From Pseudomonas viridiflava (GTDB lineage Bacteria > Pseudomonadota > Gammaproteobacteria > Pseudomonadales > Pseudomonadaceae), in NCBI RefSeq assembly GCF_900590755.1, contig NZ_UUOC01000034.1, forward strand, positions 43,626 to 107,625: DNA of 64,000 bases, written 5' to 3'. How positions within the stretch are numbered: position 1 is the first letter of the stretch; each line of letters starts with the position of its first letter. A program made the position numbers and the translations under genes. Below are positions 24,522 through 32,573 of this stretch, piece after piece. The notes below the pieces were generated by a model, which was not told where the DNA came from, searched no databases, and saw nothing but the letters and a program-made list of their open reading frames with translations.

Positions 24522-25954
24522 GGCGTCTCTCCCTGTTCGCCAACCGCCAGGACTTTGCCGGGGTTGAGCAGATTGTTCGGATCCAGCGCCTGCTTGATGC
24601 GACGCATCAGGTCCAGTTCCACCGGGCTTTTGTAGCGTGTCAGCATGCTCACCTTGCGCTGACCAATGCCGTGCTCGGCACTGATCGAGCCGCCGTGGGC
24701 GTGGGCGCTGTCGTGCACCAACAGGCTCAAGGCGGCGTAATTTTTCATGTGCGCTTCGACGCTGGAATCCAGCGGGTGGGCGACGTTGTAATGCAGGTTG
24801 CCATCGCCCAGATGGCCGAAGGTGAAGTTGCGCACACCGGGGAAATGCTGCTGGAGCAATGCATCGGTATGGGCAACGAACTCCACCACCCGGGAAATCG
24901 GCACTGAAATGTCGTGCTTCATGTTGCGACCGGCCCGTTTCTGGGCGTCGCTCATGTTTTCGCGCAGCAGCCACAGGGCTTCGCTCTGGGCCAGGCTTTC
25001 GGCGATCAAGGCGTCGGCCAGCAGGCCCGTTTCAAAGGCGGCACCGAGCACTTCTTCAAATGACTGCCGGGCGTGGCTTTCGCTGTGGTTGTCAGAGAGT
25101 TCCAGCAAGGCAAACCACGGCTGCGTCGCATCGGCGAAAGGCTGCGGCCCCTCGGGAAATTGTTCGCGCAACAGTGCCAGGCAATCAGCCGTGAGCAATT
25201 CGAACGCCGTCAGGCTGGCACCAAAACCGGCGCGAGCATGGGACAGGAAACTCACTGCCTGGGCCAATGACTCGAACGCCAGAAACGCGGTGGCCTGTGC
25301 CTTGGGCAACGGGAACAGTTTCAGGGTCGCGGCGGTGATAATCCCCAGCGTGCCTTCGCTGCCGATGTACAGGTCGCGCAGGTCGTAACCGGTGTTGTCT
25401 TTACGCAAGCCGCGCAGGCCGTGCCAGATTTCGCCTTCGGCGGTGACCACTTCCAGGCCCAGGGTCAGTTCCCGGGTATTGCCATAACGCAGCACCGCCG
25501 TGCCCCCGGCGTTGGTGCCCAGATTGCCGCCGATGGTGCAACTGCCCTCCGCGCCCAGACTCAGCGGGAACAAGCGATCAGCGTTGCGCGCCACGTCCTG
25601 CAGGTTTTGCAGGATGCAACCGGCTTCCACGGTGAAGGTGTCGTTATCGGTGTCCACCTCGCGCACCTGATTCAGGCGATCCAGCAGCACCAGCACTGCC
25701 GTGCCGCTGGCATCCGGTGTCGCGGCGCCCATCAAGCCGGTGTTGCCGCCCTGCACCACAATCGGTGCGTGATGGGCGACGCACAAACGAACCACCGCAG
25801 CCACTTGTTCGGTATCTGCCGGGTGCACGACGGCGACGACCTGCCCGACGTAACTGCCCTGTTTGTCGGTCAGCCGGGTTTCGGCGTCAGCACCGCTCTG
25901 AACGTACTGGGCGCCCAGCAATTGCTGCAACGCCTGAAACAGGGCTGAACTCAT
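24518..25954 (-). CDS. FAD-binding 2-hydroxyacid dehydrogenase (GlcD/D-lactate dehydrogenase family)
   Basis: A 478-residue flavoprotein of the D-2-hydroxyacid dehydrogenase family. The FAD_binding_4 domain has IVVQGGNTGLMGAATPD near residues 70-86 and the glycine-rich GGNLGTNAGGTAVLRYGN near residues 140-157. The C-terminal FAD-oxidase domain ends with HAHGGSISAEHGIGQRKV, a conserved metal/active-site region, and FGHLGDGNLHYNV. It would oxidise a D-2-hydroxy acid to the 2-oxo acid and pass electrons to the membrane pool. Both ends overlap neighbours by ATGA. Substrate is not evident; a D-lactate or mercaptolactate analogue would fit the cluster. Confidence 0.9.
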   Translation of the reverse strand: MSSALFQALQQLLGAQYVQSGADAETRLTDKQGSYVGQVVAVVHPADTEQVAAVVRLCVAHHAPIVVQGGNTGLMGAATPDASGTAVLVLLDRLNQVREVDTDNDTFTVEAGCILQNLQDVARNADRLFPLSLGAEGSCTIGGNLGTNAGGTAVLRYGNTRELTLGLEVVTAEGEIWHGLRGLRKDNTGYDLRDLYIGSEGTLGIITAATLKLFPLPKAQATAFLAFESLAQAVSFLSHARAGFGASLTAFELLTADCLALLREQFPEGPQPFADATQPWFALLELSDNHSESHARQSFEEVLGAAFETGLLADALIAESLAQSEALWLLRENMSDAQKRAGRNMKHDISVPISRVVEFVAHTDALLQQHFPGVRNFTFGHLGDGNLHYNVAHPLDSSVEAHMKNYAALSLLVHDSAHAHGGSISAEHGIGQRKVSMLTRYKSPVELDLMRRIKQALDPNNLLNPGKVLAVGEQGETP

Positions 25955-26790
25955 TGGCTGACGGCCAGAGGCGCAGCGCTGCGGAATTTCTCGTGCAGGT
26001 CACGCAAGGCCTGGGATGGCGCCATGCCGGTGCGATTGCCGACATCGATCAACCAGCCACTGCGGTGCCAGTCGCGAACGATGGCGTCGAGCTTGGCCTG
26101 GACATCATGCTCACCCTTGCGCACCCAGATCACCGAGTTCGACGGAATCAGATCGGTCGACAGCGGGATTGCATAGTCAGACCACTCCGCCTCGCTGAGC
26201 AGCGCATGCATGGTCGGGCTGACGTGCACGGCGGCTACGCAACCATTGCCACGCAGGGACAACAGCGACTCGGACTGGCTGCGGAACGCCTTGATCTGCG
26301 CGCCGTAGACTTCCTGCAAAGGCTTGATGAAGTTACTGCCCTGGGACACGCACACCGGCTTGCCCTTCAGGTCTTCCCATTTGCTGATGCCCGCGTCCTT
26401 GCGAATCAGGGCCGCACCGCCGACTTCTTCATAAGGCGTCGGTACGTAGTCCAGAATCTCGGCGCGCTCATCGGTGTACTGCATGTTGGCGATCAGCAGA
26501 TCCACCTTGCCTTGTTGCAGGAACTGCACACGGTTCGGTGCCAATACGGAAACGGTTTCCAGCTCGACGCCCAGCTGTTTGGCGATGCCCTTGGCCAGTT
26601 CGACGTTGTAGCCCAAATGTTCACCGGTAGTCGGGTCGATGGTGCCAAACGGCGGACCACTGAGAATCACCCCGATGCTGATCTTGTGGCGCTGCTGGAT
26701 CTTGTCCAGCGTGGCATCCGCATGGGCCAGCCCGGCGCACAACACCAAGCCAAGGGCGGTAAGGGTTTTGCGGGTGAAGAAGGTGGTCAT
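25951..26790 (-). CDS. Amino-acid ABC transporter substrate-binding protein (copy 2 of 2)
   Basis: A 279-residue periplasmic protein of SBP_bac_3 type. The signal peptide runs to about residue 25 (TLTALGLVLCAGLAHA). The mature part starts DATLDKIQQRHKISIGVILS and shares extended identity with the neighbouring binding protein: RVQFLQQGKVDLLIANM, KPVCVSQGSNFIKPL, LRGNGCVAAVH. The Arg typical of amino-acid carboxylate binding is not assigned with confidence. It overlaps the FAD-enzyme gene by four bases (ATGA), so it is fully part of the operon. Confidence 0.91.
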   Translation of the reverse strand: MTTFFTRKTLTALGLVLCAGLAHADATLDKIQQRHKISIGVILSGPPFGTIDPTTGEHLGYNVELAKGIAKQLGVELETVSVLAPNRVQFLQQGKVDLLIANMQYTDERAEILDYVPTPYEEVGGAALIRKDAGISKWEDLKGKPVCVSQGSNFIKPLQEVYGAQIKAFRSQSESLLSLRGNGCVAAVHVSPTMHALLSEAEWSDYAIPLSTDLIPSNSVIWVRKGEHDVQAKLDAIVRDWHRSGWLIDVGNRTGMAPSQALRDLHEKFRSAAPLAVSQ

Positions 26791-26816
26791 GGGTGGTTAC
26801 CTTGGAATGCGTATCC

Positions 26817-26905
26817 GTTGGAGCGAGGCTTGCCCGCGAAGAACGATGACACGGACTATCCGCCGCACCGCGTCGCCTGGTTCGCGGGCAAGCCTCGCTC
26901 CAACA
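26817..26905. repeat. REPIN element between the two binding-protein genes
   Basis: An 89-base palindrome of the GTTGGAGCGAGGCTTGCCCG family in the 139-base gap between the paralogous binding-protein genes. Confidence 0.92.
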
Positions 26906-26929
26906 GTCAGTCAATAAATCCGGAAGCTT

Positions 26930-27763
26930 TTAACCCTTGAACTGCGCATGCAGTTCAACCAGCGCAGGCGATGCCGGGGTGATGTTGTGGCGCTTCTCGC
27001 CTTCGATCAGGAAACCCGTGCGGTGCCAGTCCTTGACGATGGCGTCGAGCTTGGCCTGGGTGTCGGCTTCGCCCTGACGGGTCCAGATCACCGACGGTGC
27101 CGGGTTCAGCTCCGGGGAAATGGCGCGGTAGTCCTTCCATTCAGGGTTGTTGGCAATCAAAGGATTGATCAGCGTCGAATCGTGAACCGCAGCCACGCAG
27201 TTGTTGCCACGCAAGGCCAGCAGGGATTCGGACGAGCTTTTGAAGGCCTTGATGTCGGCGCCGAACTCGGTCAGCGGCTTGACGTAGCTGCTGCCCTGAG
27301 ACGTGCAGACCGGTTGGCCTTTGAGATCCTGCCAGGTGGTGATTTTGCTGTCCTTGAGGACGGCGGCCGTACCGCCAACGCGATAGAACGGCGTCGGCAC
27401 CGAACCGAGAATCTGCCCACGCTCAGGGGTCCACTCCATGTTGGCGATCAGCAGATCAACCTTGCCCTGCTGCAGGAACTGCACGCGGTTGGCGGGCAGC
27501 ACCGGCACCAGTTCAACCTCAGCACCCAGGCGACGTCCCAGATCTTCAGCCAGATCAACGTTCAGGCCCTTGGCTTTCTGGTTGGAGGGGTCGATGGAAC
27601 CGAACGGCCCGCCAGAAAGCAGCACGCCGACCACCAGTTTGTGACGCGCTTCGATCTTATCCAGCGTGGCATCGGCTTGCGCCATGGTGCTGACTGCCAG
27701 AGTAGCCACAGTACCCAAAATGACAGGCAGTAAACGTGAAGCGGGTTTGCGTGCGTTCGGCAT
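26930..27763 (-). CDS. Amino-acid ABC transporter substrate-binding protein (copy 1 of 2)
   Basis: A 277-residue SBP_bac_3 protein with signal peptide MPNARKPASRLLPVILGTVA and cleavage near residue 30 (AQA). The mature protein begins DATLDKIEARHKLVVGVLLS and parallels the second copy throughout (RVQFLQQGKVDLLIANMEW, GQPVCTSQGSSYVKPL, LRGNNCVAAVHDS). It is the first gene of the cluster, divergent from the LysR regulator across 248 bases. Differences between the copies suggest two related ligands presented to one transporter. Confidence 0.91.
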   Translation of the reverse strand: MPNARKPASRLLPVILGTVATLAVSTMAQADATLDKIEARHKLVVGVLLSGGPFGSIDPSNQKAKGLNVDLAEDLGRRLGAEVELVPVLPANRVQFLQQGKVDLLIANMEWTPERGQILGSVPTPFYRVGGTAAVLKDSKITTWQDLKGQPVCTSQGSSYVKPLTEFGADIKAFKSSSESLLALRGNNCVAAVHDSTLINPLIANNPEWKDYRAISPELNPAPSVIWTRQGEADTQAKLDAIVKDWHRTGFLIEGEKRHNITPASPALVELHAQFKG

Positions 27764-28011
27764 AAATTTCCCCTGGCTGATGACCGGCGTACCCCGATCT
27801 GATGTGGGGGCATCCTAGGTACTGCCAGCGACGAACGGAAATTCAAATATCAAATATGGTTATAACTTTCCGTATTCTCGCTTAAGACCAAAACGCTATA
27901 AGCCCAGAAATATGGACATTCCTTGATTCTTTTTAAATGTATTACTGCTTTCACATAAAAATACGTAATGTATTGTGCTGTCTGTTTGATATGAATCGAG
28001 TGGTACCCATC

Positions 28012-28881
28012 ATGCCCGCCACCCCATTGGCTTCGACACTGGATCTGGAACTGCTGCGCACGTTCGTGGCAGTTGTCGACTATCACAGCTTTGCCGAAGC
28101 CGGCCAGCAACTGGCGCGCACGCAGTCGTCAGTGACCCAGCATATGCAGCGTCTGGAGCAGCAAGTGGGCGTCAGCCTGTTTCAGAAACAAGGTCGCCAG
28201 AAGCAACTGACCGAACCCGGTCGCCAGTTGCTGCGCCATGCCCGGCAGATGCTGTCGCTGAATGACGAGGCGCTCAACGCCCTGCGCGAAGACAGCTTGA
28301 GCGGCGTGTTGCGCATCGGTTCGCCCCACGACATCGCGGATACCATCTTGCCGCCGATCCTCAGCCACATCGCCCGCTCGGCTCCGCGTTTGCGCCTGGA
28401 AATCGACGTGGGTCGCAGCCCGTTCCTGATGGACGATCTGCATCGCGGCAAAGTGGATATGGTGATTTCGACCCGGGAAGACCCGGACCTGGAAGGCTTT
28501 GCGTTGCGTACGTCGCCGGTCTGGTGGATTTGCTCCGCGCAGTACATTCATGTACCTGGTGAGCCGTTGCCGCTGATCCTCGTGGATGAGCCGAGTATCT
28601 ATCGACGTTATGCGCTGGAGGCACTGGAGCGCGCCAATATTCCCTGGCGTCAGGCGTATCTGGCTTCGAACCTGATTGGCATCAAGGCCGCCACCCGGGC
28701 CGGGCTTGGGGTAACGGCAAGAAGCATGGAAATGCTCGGCCCGGACATGCGTGTGCTGGGCGAAAACGACGGCCTGCCCCGCCTGCCGGACGTGACCTAC
28801 CACCTGTGGATCAGGCCGAACACGGTCAACCCTCTGGCGCGCAAGGCTTATGACCTGATTCGGGGGAGTCAGGGGTTGTAG
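28012..28881 (+). CDS. LysR family transcriptional regulator of the organosulfur cluster
   Basis: A 289-residue LysR-type regulator. The N-terminal winged HTH covers residues 8-66 (LELLRTFVAVVDYHSFAEAG and QSSVTQHMQRLEQQVG). The C-terminal effector domain (residues about 90-285) includes VDMVISTREDPDLEG and the late GLGVTARS segment. The ATG at 28012 with GAGTGG nine bases upstream is chosen; earlier in-frame ATGs at 27937 and 27991 lie in AT-rich sequence without a ribosome-binding site. It is divergent from the binding-protein gene, so it likely controls the transport and catabolic operon. Confidence 0.88.
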   Translation: MPATPLASTLDLELLRTFVAVVDYHSFAEAGQQLARTQSSVTQHMQRLEQQVGVSLFQKQGRQKQLTEPGRQLLRHARQMLSLNDEALNALREDSLSGVLRIGSPHDIADTILPPILSHIARSAPRLRLEIDVGRSPFLMDDLHRGKVDMVISTREDPDLEGFALRTSPVWWICSAQYIHVPGEPLPLILVDEPSIYRRYALEALERANIPWRQAYLASNLIGIKAATRAGLGVTARSMEMLGPDMRVLGENDGLPRLPDVTYHLWIRPNTVNPLARKAYDLIRGSQGL

Positions 28882-28904
28882 GGTGGTTTTGAACCGCTCA
28901 CCAG

Positions 28905-28940
28905 CCCTGTGGGAGGGAGGCTTGCCCGCGATAAGGCTGG
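28905..28940 (+). repeat. Half REP at the left border of the inverted-repeat element
   Basis: CTGTGGGAGGGAGGCTTGCC followed by CGCGATAAGG, one REP arm 24 bases after the LysR stop. Its inverted partner is not adjacent but lies at 29896-29921, on the far side of the roughly 1-kb element. Confidence 0.75.
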
Positions 28941-28963
28941 ATGCGGTTTGATGCGATGTGGTG

Positions 28964-29239
28964 TTTTGTACATATCCATTGCTGCGGTTACGGCCACTAA
29001 CGGTTGCGCTTTTACAGCGCCTCACTTTTGATAGAGCGCAAAAGTAAGCAAAACGCTCTTGCCCCACCACTCGTTCCCTCGCTGGTGCTCGGCATACCCG
29101 TAATCCGACATTGATTCGGCGGGCCGCCGCGAAGGGCCATCCCTGGCCCAGCGCGGCTAAACCGGCATCCATGCCGGTTTGCCCGCCGAATCAAAATCGA
29201 ATTCCGGCCAGCGTGGTTTTACGGGGCGCTTAAGATCAA
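28964..29239 (+). repeat. Left arm of a ~1-kb inverted-repeat element
   Basis: About 275 bases that recur in reverse at 29588-29892 and again, direct, at the right edge of the window (63789-64000). Shared landmarks in order are TACATATCC, GGTTGCGCTTTTACAGCGCC, AAGTAAGCAAAACGCTCTTG (or close variants), CGGCATACCCGTAATCCGAC and GATTCGGCGGGCCGCCGCGA. An AACCGGCATCCATGCCGGTT hairpin lies near 29160. No convincing protein is encoded. Confidence 0.88.
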
Positions 29240-29364
29240 AAGCCAGATCAAAAGCCAGATCAACAGCAAGATCAACAGCAAGATCAACAGCAAGATCAAC
29301 AGCAAGATCAACAGCAAGATCAACAGCAAGATCAACAGCAAGATCAACAGCAAGATCAACAGCA
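29233..29364 (+). repeat. 12-bp tandem repeat, 11 units
   Basis: Two AGATCAAAAGCC units (29233-29256) are followed by nine uninterrupted AGATCAACAGCA units (29257-29364). The inverted arm carries only a short AGATCAAAATCAAAAG stretch at the matching place, so expansion took place on one side only. Perfect unit identity suggests recent slippage. A reading frame through it (Ala-Arg-Ser-Thr repeats) is not credible as a protein. Confidence 0.95.
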
Positions 29365-29407
29365 GATCAAGATCAAGCGCGGGGATGGTTGGCGTTGCGT
29401 GGATTAA

Positions 29408-29471
29408 TTGTAGGAGCTGCCGAAGGCTGCGAAGGCGGCTACCGATTCGCAGCCTTCGGCAGCTCCTACAG
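29408..29471. repeat. Short REPIN inside the inverted-repeat element
   Basis: A 64-base palindrome with arms TGTAGGAGCTGCCGAAGGCT and the complement ending GGCAGCTCCTACA, in the central spacer between the two long arms. Confidence 0.88.
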
Positions 29472-29587
29472 AGAATTGTGCACGCCGTTAAATCCGTAGA
29501 AGCGAATTCATTCGCGAAGGCGATGGATCACACACCGAAGAAAGGGCGGTAAGTTCACACAAACAGGTCGGCTTTCAGGCCGCCTCG

Positions 29588-29892
29588 CGCGCTTTTGATT
29601 TTGATCTTAGGCGCCCCGTTAAACCACGCTGGCCGGAATTCGATGTTGATTCGGCGGGCAAACCGGCAGGACGCCGGTTTAGCCGCGCTGGGCCAGGGAT
29701 GGCCCTTCGCGGCGGCCCGCCGAATCAATGTCGGATTACGGGCATGCCGAGCCTAGGCGAGGCACCGAGTGGTGGGGCAAGAGCGCTTTGGTTACTTTCG
29801 CGCTTTTCGAAAGTGACGCGCCGTAAGGGCGCAACCTTAAGTAGCCGTTACCGCAGAAACGGATATGTACACAGAAGATGTGTAGATACCCA
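29588..29892 (-). repeat. Right arm of the ~1-kb inverted-repeat element
   Basis: About 300 bases that are the reverse complement of 28964-29239, ending outward with GTGTAGATACCCAC. It differs from the left arm by substitutions and by lacking the expanded 12-bp array. It is followed at 29896-29921 by an inverted half REP (TTATCGCGGGCAATCCCCGC), so the whole element is bounded by facing REP arms. With the left arm and spacer it makes the 1,070-base gap between the LysR and deacylase genes entirely repeat-derived. Confidence 0.87.
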
Positions 29893-29951
29893 CACTTATC
29901 GCGGGCAATCCCCGCCCCCACAACTTTCCATTCGGCATCGAAACTGCGCCG

Positions 29952-30956
29952 CTACCTCGGCAACTGCAAATCCGACGCCGGTATGATCCGCGCCAACCGC
30001 ACCACCGTCACCCCTGCCCCCAGATGACGCAGCGAAGGCTGGACCAACACGCAATTGTCGTACGGCGTAACCACCTCCCGTTCGCCGTCCCGAGCGATAA
30101 CCGTACCCGCCTTTTCGATCACCTCCAGCCCGCGATAATCCTCCACGAAAGTGAAGTCCATGCTACTGGCGACCACAGGTTCGGTGACCTGCAGAAAGCG
30201 CTGAGCACCCGCTTGCACCGGACTGAGCAATGCCGCCACGTCCGCCTCCAGCACCGCTCCCGTACAGATCAAAAACCGCGCCGCGATATCCAACGCCACT
30301 CGCTCGCTGAGTTTCGAAAAGTGCTGCCCGGTTTCAATCAGTAAGGCGTTTTTCTTGCTCGCCGCATCATTGAAGCCACCATAGTCCCGCATGCGTCGAC
30401 CATTGGGATGCCCGGCATCAGCCACCACCGTTTCCGGCACCGCCAAAGCAGCGGCGAATTCCAGGCCTTTGGTCCGCGCGCCACTCATCATCACCGGCGC
30501 GGCTTCTTCGTGCATGGAGTGGATATCCAACAACAGATCAACGCTGTCGATCACCGGGCGCAGGGCCCGTGCCCGGTTCAGTTCCACGGATTGCTCATCA
30601 CCGTCAAGCCGTTGCGGGACCCAGACACGATTCATGTCTTCGTCGATATAGCGCGTGGCGTCGATGTCCTGCGGGTCGAAGCGGTGATACGCCTCAACGT
30701 TGCCAAAGGCCAGGCTCAGGCGGCCCTGACGTGGTCGCACACCGCTGCGTAACAAGGCATCCACGGCGATGGCGCCGGTGACTTCATTACCATGGGTCAG
30801 GGCCATGATCATCACGTGTGGCCCCGGCACACCGCTGTCAAAGCTATGCACGTACTCGACGCCATCTGTGCCGGTCTGCCACTGGCAGATATCGGGGAAT
30901 TGCACTTCCACCGGGTACGGTTGCAGCGTCGCACGAACTTGTTCAAGGGTTTTCAT
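29952..30956 (-). CDS. Succinylglutamate desuccinylase/aspartoacylase family deacylase
   Basis: A 334-residue M14-type zinc deacylase that would cleave an N-acyl amino acid or related amide. Zinc-ligand candidates are the His and Glu of LTHGNEVTG near residues 50-58 and the His of LLLDIHSMHEEA near residue 145. HPNGRRMRDYGGF and ALLIETGQH follow in the catalytic core. The ATG at 30956 has GGAG eight bases upstream; longer starts at 30962 and 30989 are less favoured. An MHS-type symporter lies 80 bases upstream on the same strand, so uptake and hydrolysis of the same compound is plausible. Confidence 0.85.
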   Translation of the reverse strand: MKTLEQVRATLQPYPVEVQFPDICQWQTGTDGVEYVHSFDSGVPGPHVMIMALTHGNEVTGAIAVDALLRSGVRPRQGRLSLAFGNVEAYHRFDPQDIDATRYIDEDMNRVWVPQRLDGDEQSVELNRARALRPVIDSVDLLLDIHSMHEEAAPVMMSGARTKGLEFAAALAVPETVVADAGHPNGRRMRDYGGFNDAASKKNALLIETGQHFSKLSERVALDIAARFLICTGAVLEADVAALLSPVQAGAQRFLQVTEPVVASSMDFTFVEDYRGLEVIEKAGTVIARDGEREVVTPYDNCVLVQPSLRHLGAGVTVVRLARIIPASDLQLPR

Positions 30957-31035
30957 TGCCATCTCCGACAGATAAAAGTTTGCATGCACCGGGCGGCTTG
31001 GCCCGGCATGGACGATCTTGTTGTGGGGTGATTAA

Positions 31036-32346
31036 TCAGTGTTGCGGCTGGCTGCGCATACGGCGGCCGAGGGCGATGACCGCGATCACGCTGATCAGAA
31101 CCGTGCCCATGACGTAGAAGCTCGGGGCCAGCTTGCTGCCGGTGGCTTCGATCATCCAGGTCACGATCAACGGGGCGAAACCACCAAACAGCGTCACCGA
31201 AAAGTTGTAACTCAATGCCAGACCGGTGCCGCGAATGCTGGTGGGGAAAATATCCGCCAGCATCGCCGGGATCGGCCCCAAAGTGGCTGCGATCAAAACA
31301 CCAACCACTGCCTGCACCAGCAGCAAGGTGGTGACCGAGGGAAAAGCGTTAAGCAGTACGAACATCGGATACGACGACAACCCGGTGAGCAGCAGCGCGA
31401 TGCTGATGACCCTGAAGCGCCCATGACGATCAGACATGCCGCCGAACACCGGGGCCATGATCATCAAGGTCACGCCGGTGACCAGCGCCCCCATATAGGA
31501 AGACGTCGCCGCAATGTGCAGTTGCTTGAGGGCGTAAGTCGGCATGTACAGCTTGTGCACGTAGTTGAACGCAGTGGCTCCGGCGACCACACCGATGGCC
31601 AGCAGCAGACTGACATGGCCCTTGATCAGCACGTCCCGCAATGGGGTGCGCTTGGGCAGGTCGGCAGCCACTTTCTGAAAGTCCGGTGTCTCGTCGATCT
31701 GGCTGCGGATGTAGAAACCCACCGGGCCAATCAACAGCCCGATACCGAACGCCACACGCCAGCCCCAGTCGTTGAGTTGCACGTCGGTCAGCAGGTAGCT
31801 GAGCAATGCGCTGACCCCGGCGGCAAGAATCGTCGCCAGGCCCTGGGTGGACAACTGCCAGCTGGCGAAGAAGCCGCGTCGCTTGGCATCCGCATGTTCG
31901 ACCATGAAGGCGGTGGCCGCGCCAAACTCGCCGCCCGTGGAGAAACCCTGCAGCATCCGCGCAACGATGATGATCAGCGGTGCCGCGAGGCCAATCTGCT
32001 CATAGGACGGCGTGAACGTGATCATCGCCGTGCCGATCATCATGATCAGAATCGACATCGTCAGGGAGGCTTTGCGCCCTGCCCGGTCCGCATACGAACC
32101 CAGCACCATGGCACCCAGCGGACGCATCAAGAAGGAAATACCAAATGAGCCCACCGCCAGCAGCAACGAGGTGGTCTCGTTGTCGGAAGGGAAAAACAGC
32201 TTGCCGATCACTACCGCGAAGTAGCCGTAAATCAGCAGGTCATAGAATTCCAGCGCATTGCCGATACTGGCGGCGACGATTTCCTTCCACGGCCCGCGTC
32301 GCGGCGTTGCCACTGATGCGTGAGTTGCTGTCGTGTGCATTGTCAT
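31036..32346 (-). CDS. MFS transporter, metabolite:H+ symporter (MHS) family
   Basis: A 436-residue inner-membrane symporter with twelve predicted helices. MHS-type features are the N-terminal ASIGNALEFYDLLIYGYFAV, the loop GSYADRAGRKASLTMSI between helices 2 and 3, ARMLQGFSTGGEFGAATAFM and FPTSIRGTGLALSYN in the second half. Family members carry organic acids, betaines or similar compounds with protons. The ATG at 32346 was chosen over an upstream one at 32367. It is followed by the deacylase gene and preceded by a perfect palindrome and a LysR gene on the same strand. Confidence 0.92.
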   Translation of the reverse strand: MTMHTTATHASVATPRRGPWKEIVAASIGNALEFYDLLIYGYFAVVIGKLFFPSDNETTSLLLAVGSFGISFLMRPLGAMVLGSYADRAGRKASLTMSILIMMIGTAMITFTPSYEQIGLAAPLIIIVARMLQGFSTGGEFGAATAFMVEHADAKRRGFFASWQLSTQGLATILAAGVSALLSYLLTDVQLNDWGWRVAFGIGLLIGPVGFYIRSQIDETPDFQKVAADLPKRTPLRDVLIKGHVSLLLAIGVVAGATAFNYVHKLYMPTYALKQLHIAATSSYMGALVTGVTLMIMAPVFGGMSDRHGRFRVISIALLLTGLSSYPMFVLLNAFPSVTTLLLVQAVVGVLIAATLGPIPAMLADIFPTSIRGTGLALSYNFSVTLFGGFAPLIVTWMIEATGSKLAPSFYVMGTVLISVIAVIALGRRMRSQPQH

Positions 32347-32430
32347 GAATAAGCCCCGGTTTATCACAGTGGCGACCCGTTATGTCCAAGCCTGTCGGCG
32401 ACAATCGGGTTCGCGATATTTTTATGGGCG

Positions 32431-32450
32431 GGTGAAGGCATGCCTTCACC
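32431..32450. promoter_or_regulatory. Perfect 20-base palindrome upstream of the MHS transporter
   Basis: GGTGAAGGCATGCCTTCACC, flanked by GC-rich bases, in the 227-base gap between the LysR 3' end and the symporter start. There is no T-run beside it, so a factor-independent terminator is less likely than an operator. The binding protein is unknown. Confidence 0.5.
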
Positions 32451-32573
32451 CCGGGGCTAAGTTGGATCAAGGTCTGCGTGCCGACAATTGCTGTTTGGGC
32501 ACATGGCTGAGCCTATCGGGCACGCCGTTGATGGCAACGGGCTCGGAGCGTCACTTTGCTCGGCAAATTTTTT

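Noticed and set aside
27764..28011. LysR binding site between the LysR gene and the first binding-protein gene
   Set aside because: Several T-N11-A matches occur in this AT-rich stretch, but none is distinctive enough to choose.
29233..29364. Possible CRISPR array
   Set aside because: The 12-bp units are directly adjacent with no unique spacers, and no cas genes are present.
29179..29499. Frame encoding a long Ala-Arg-Ser-Thr repeat
   Set aside because: It simply reads through the 12-bp tandem array in an otherwise non-coding repeat element, with no ribosome-binding site.
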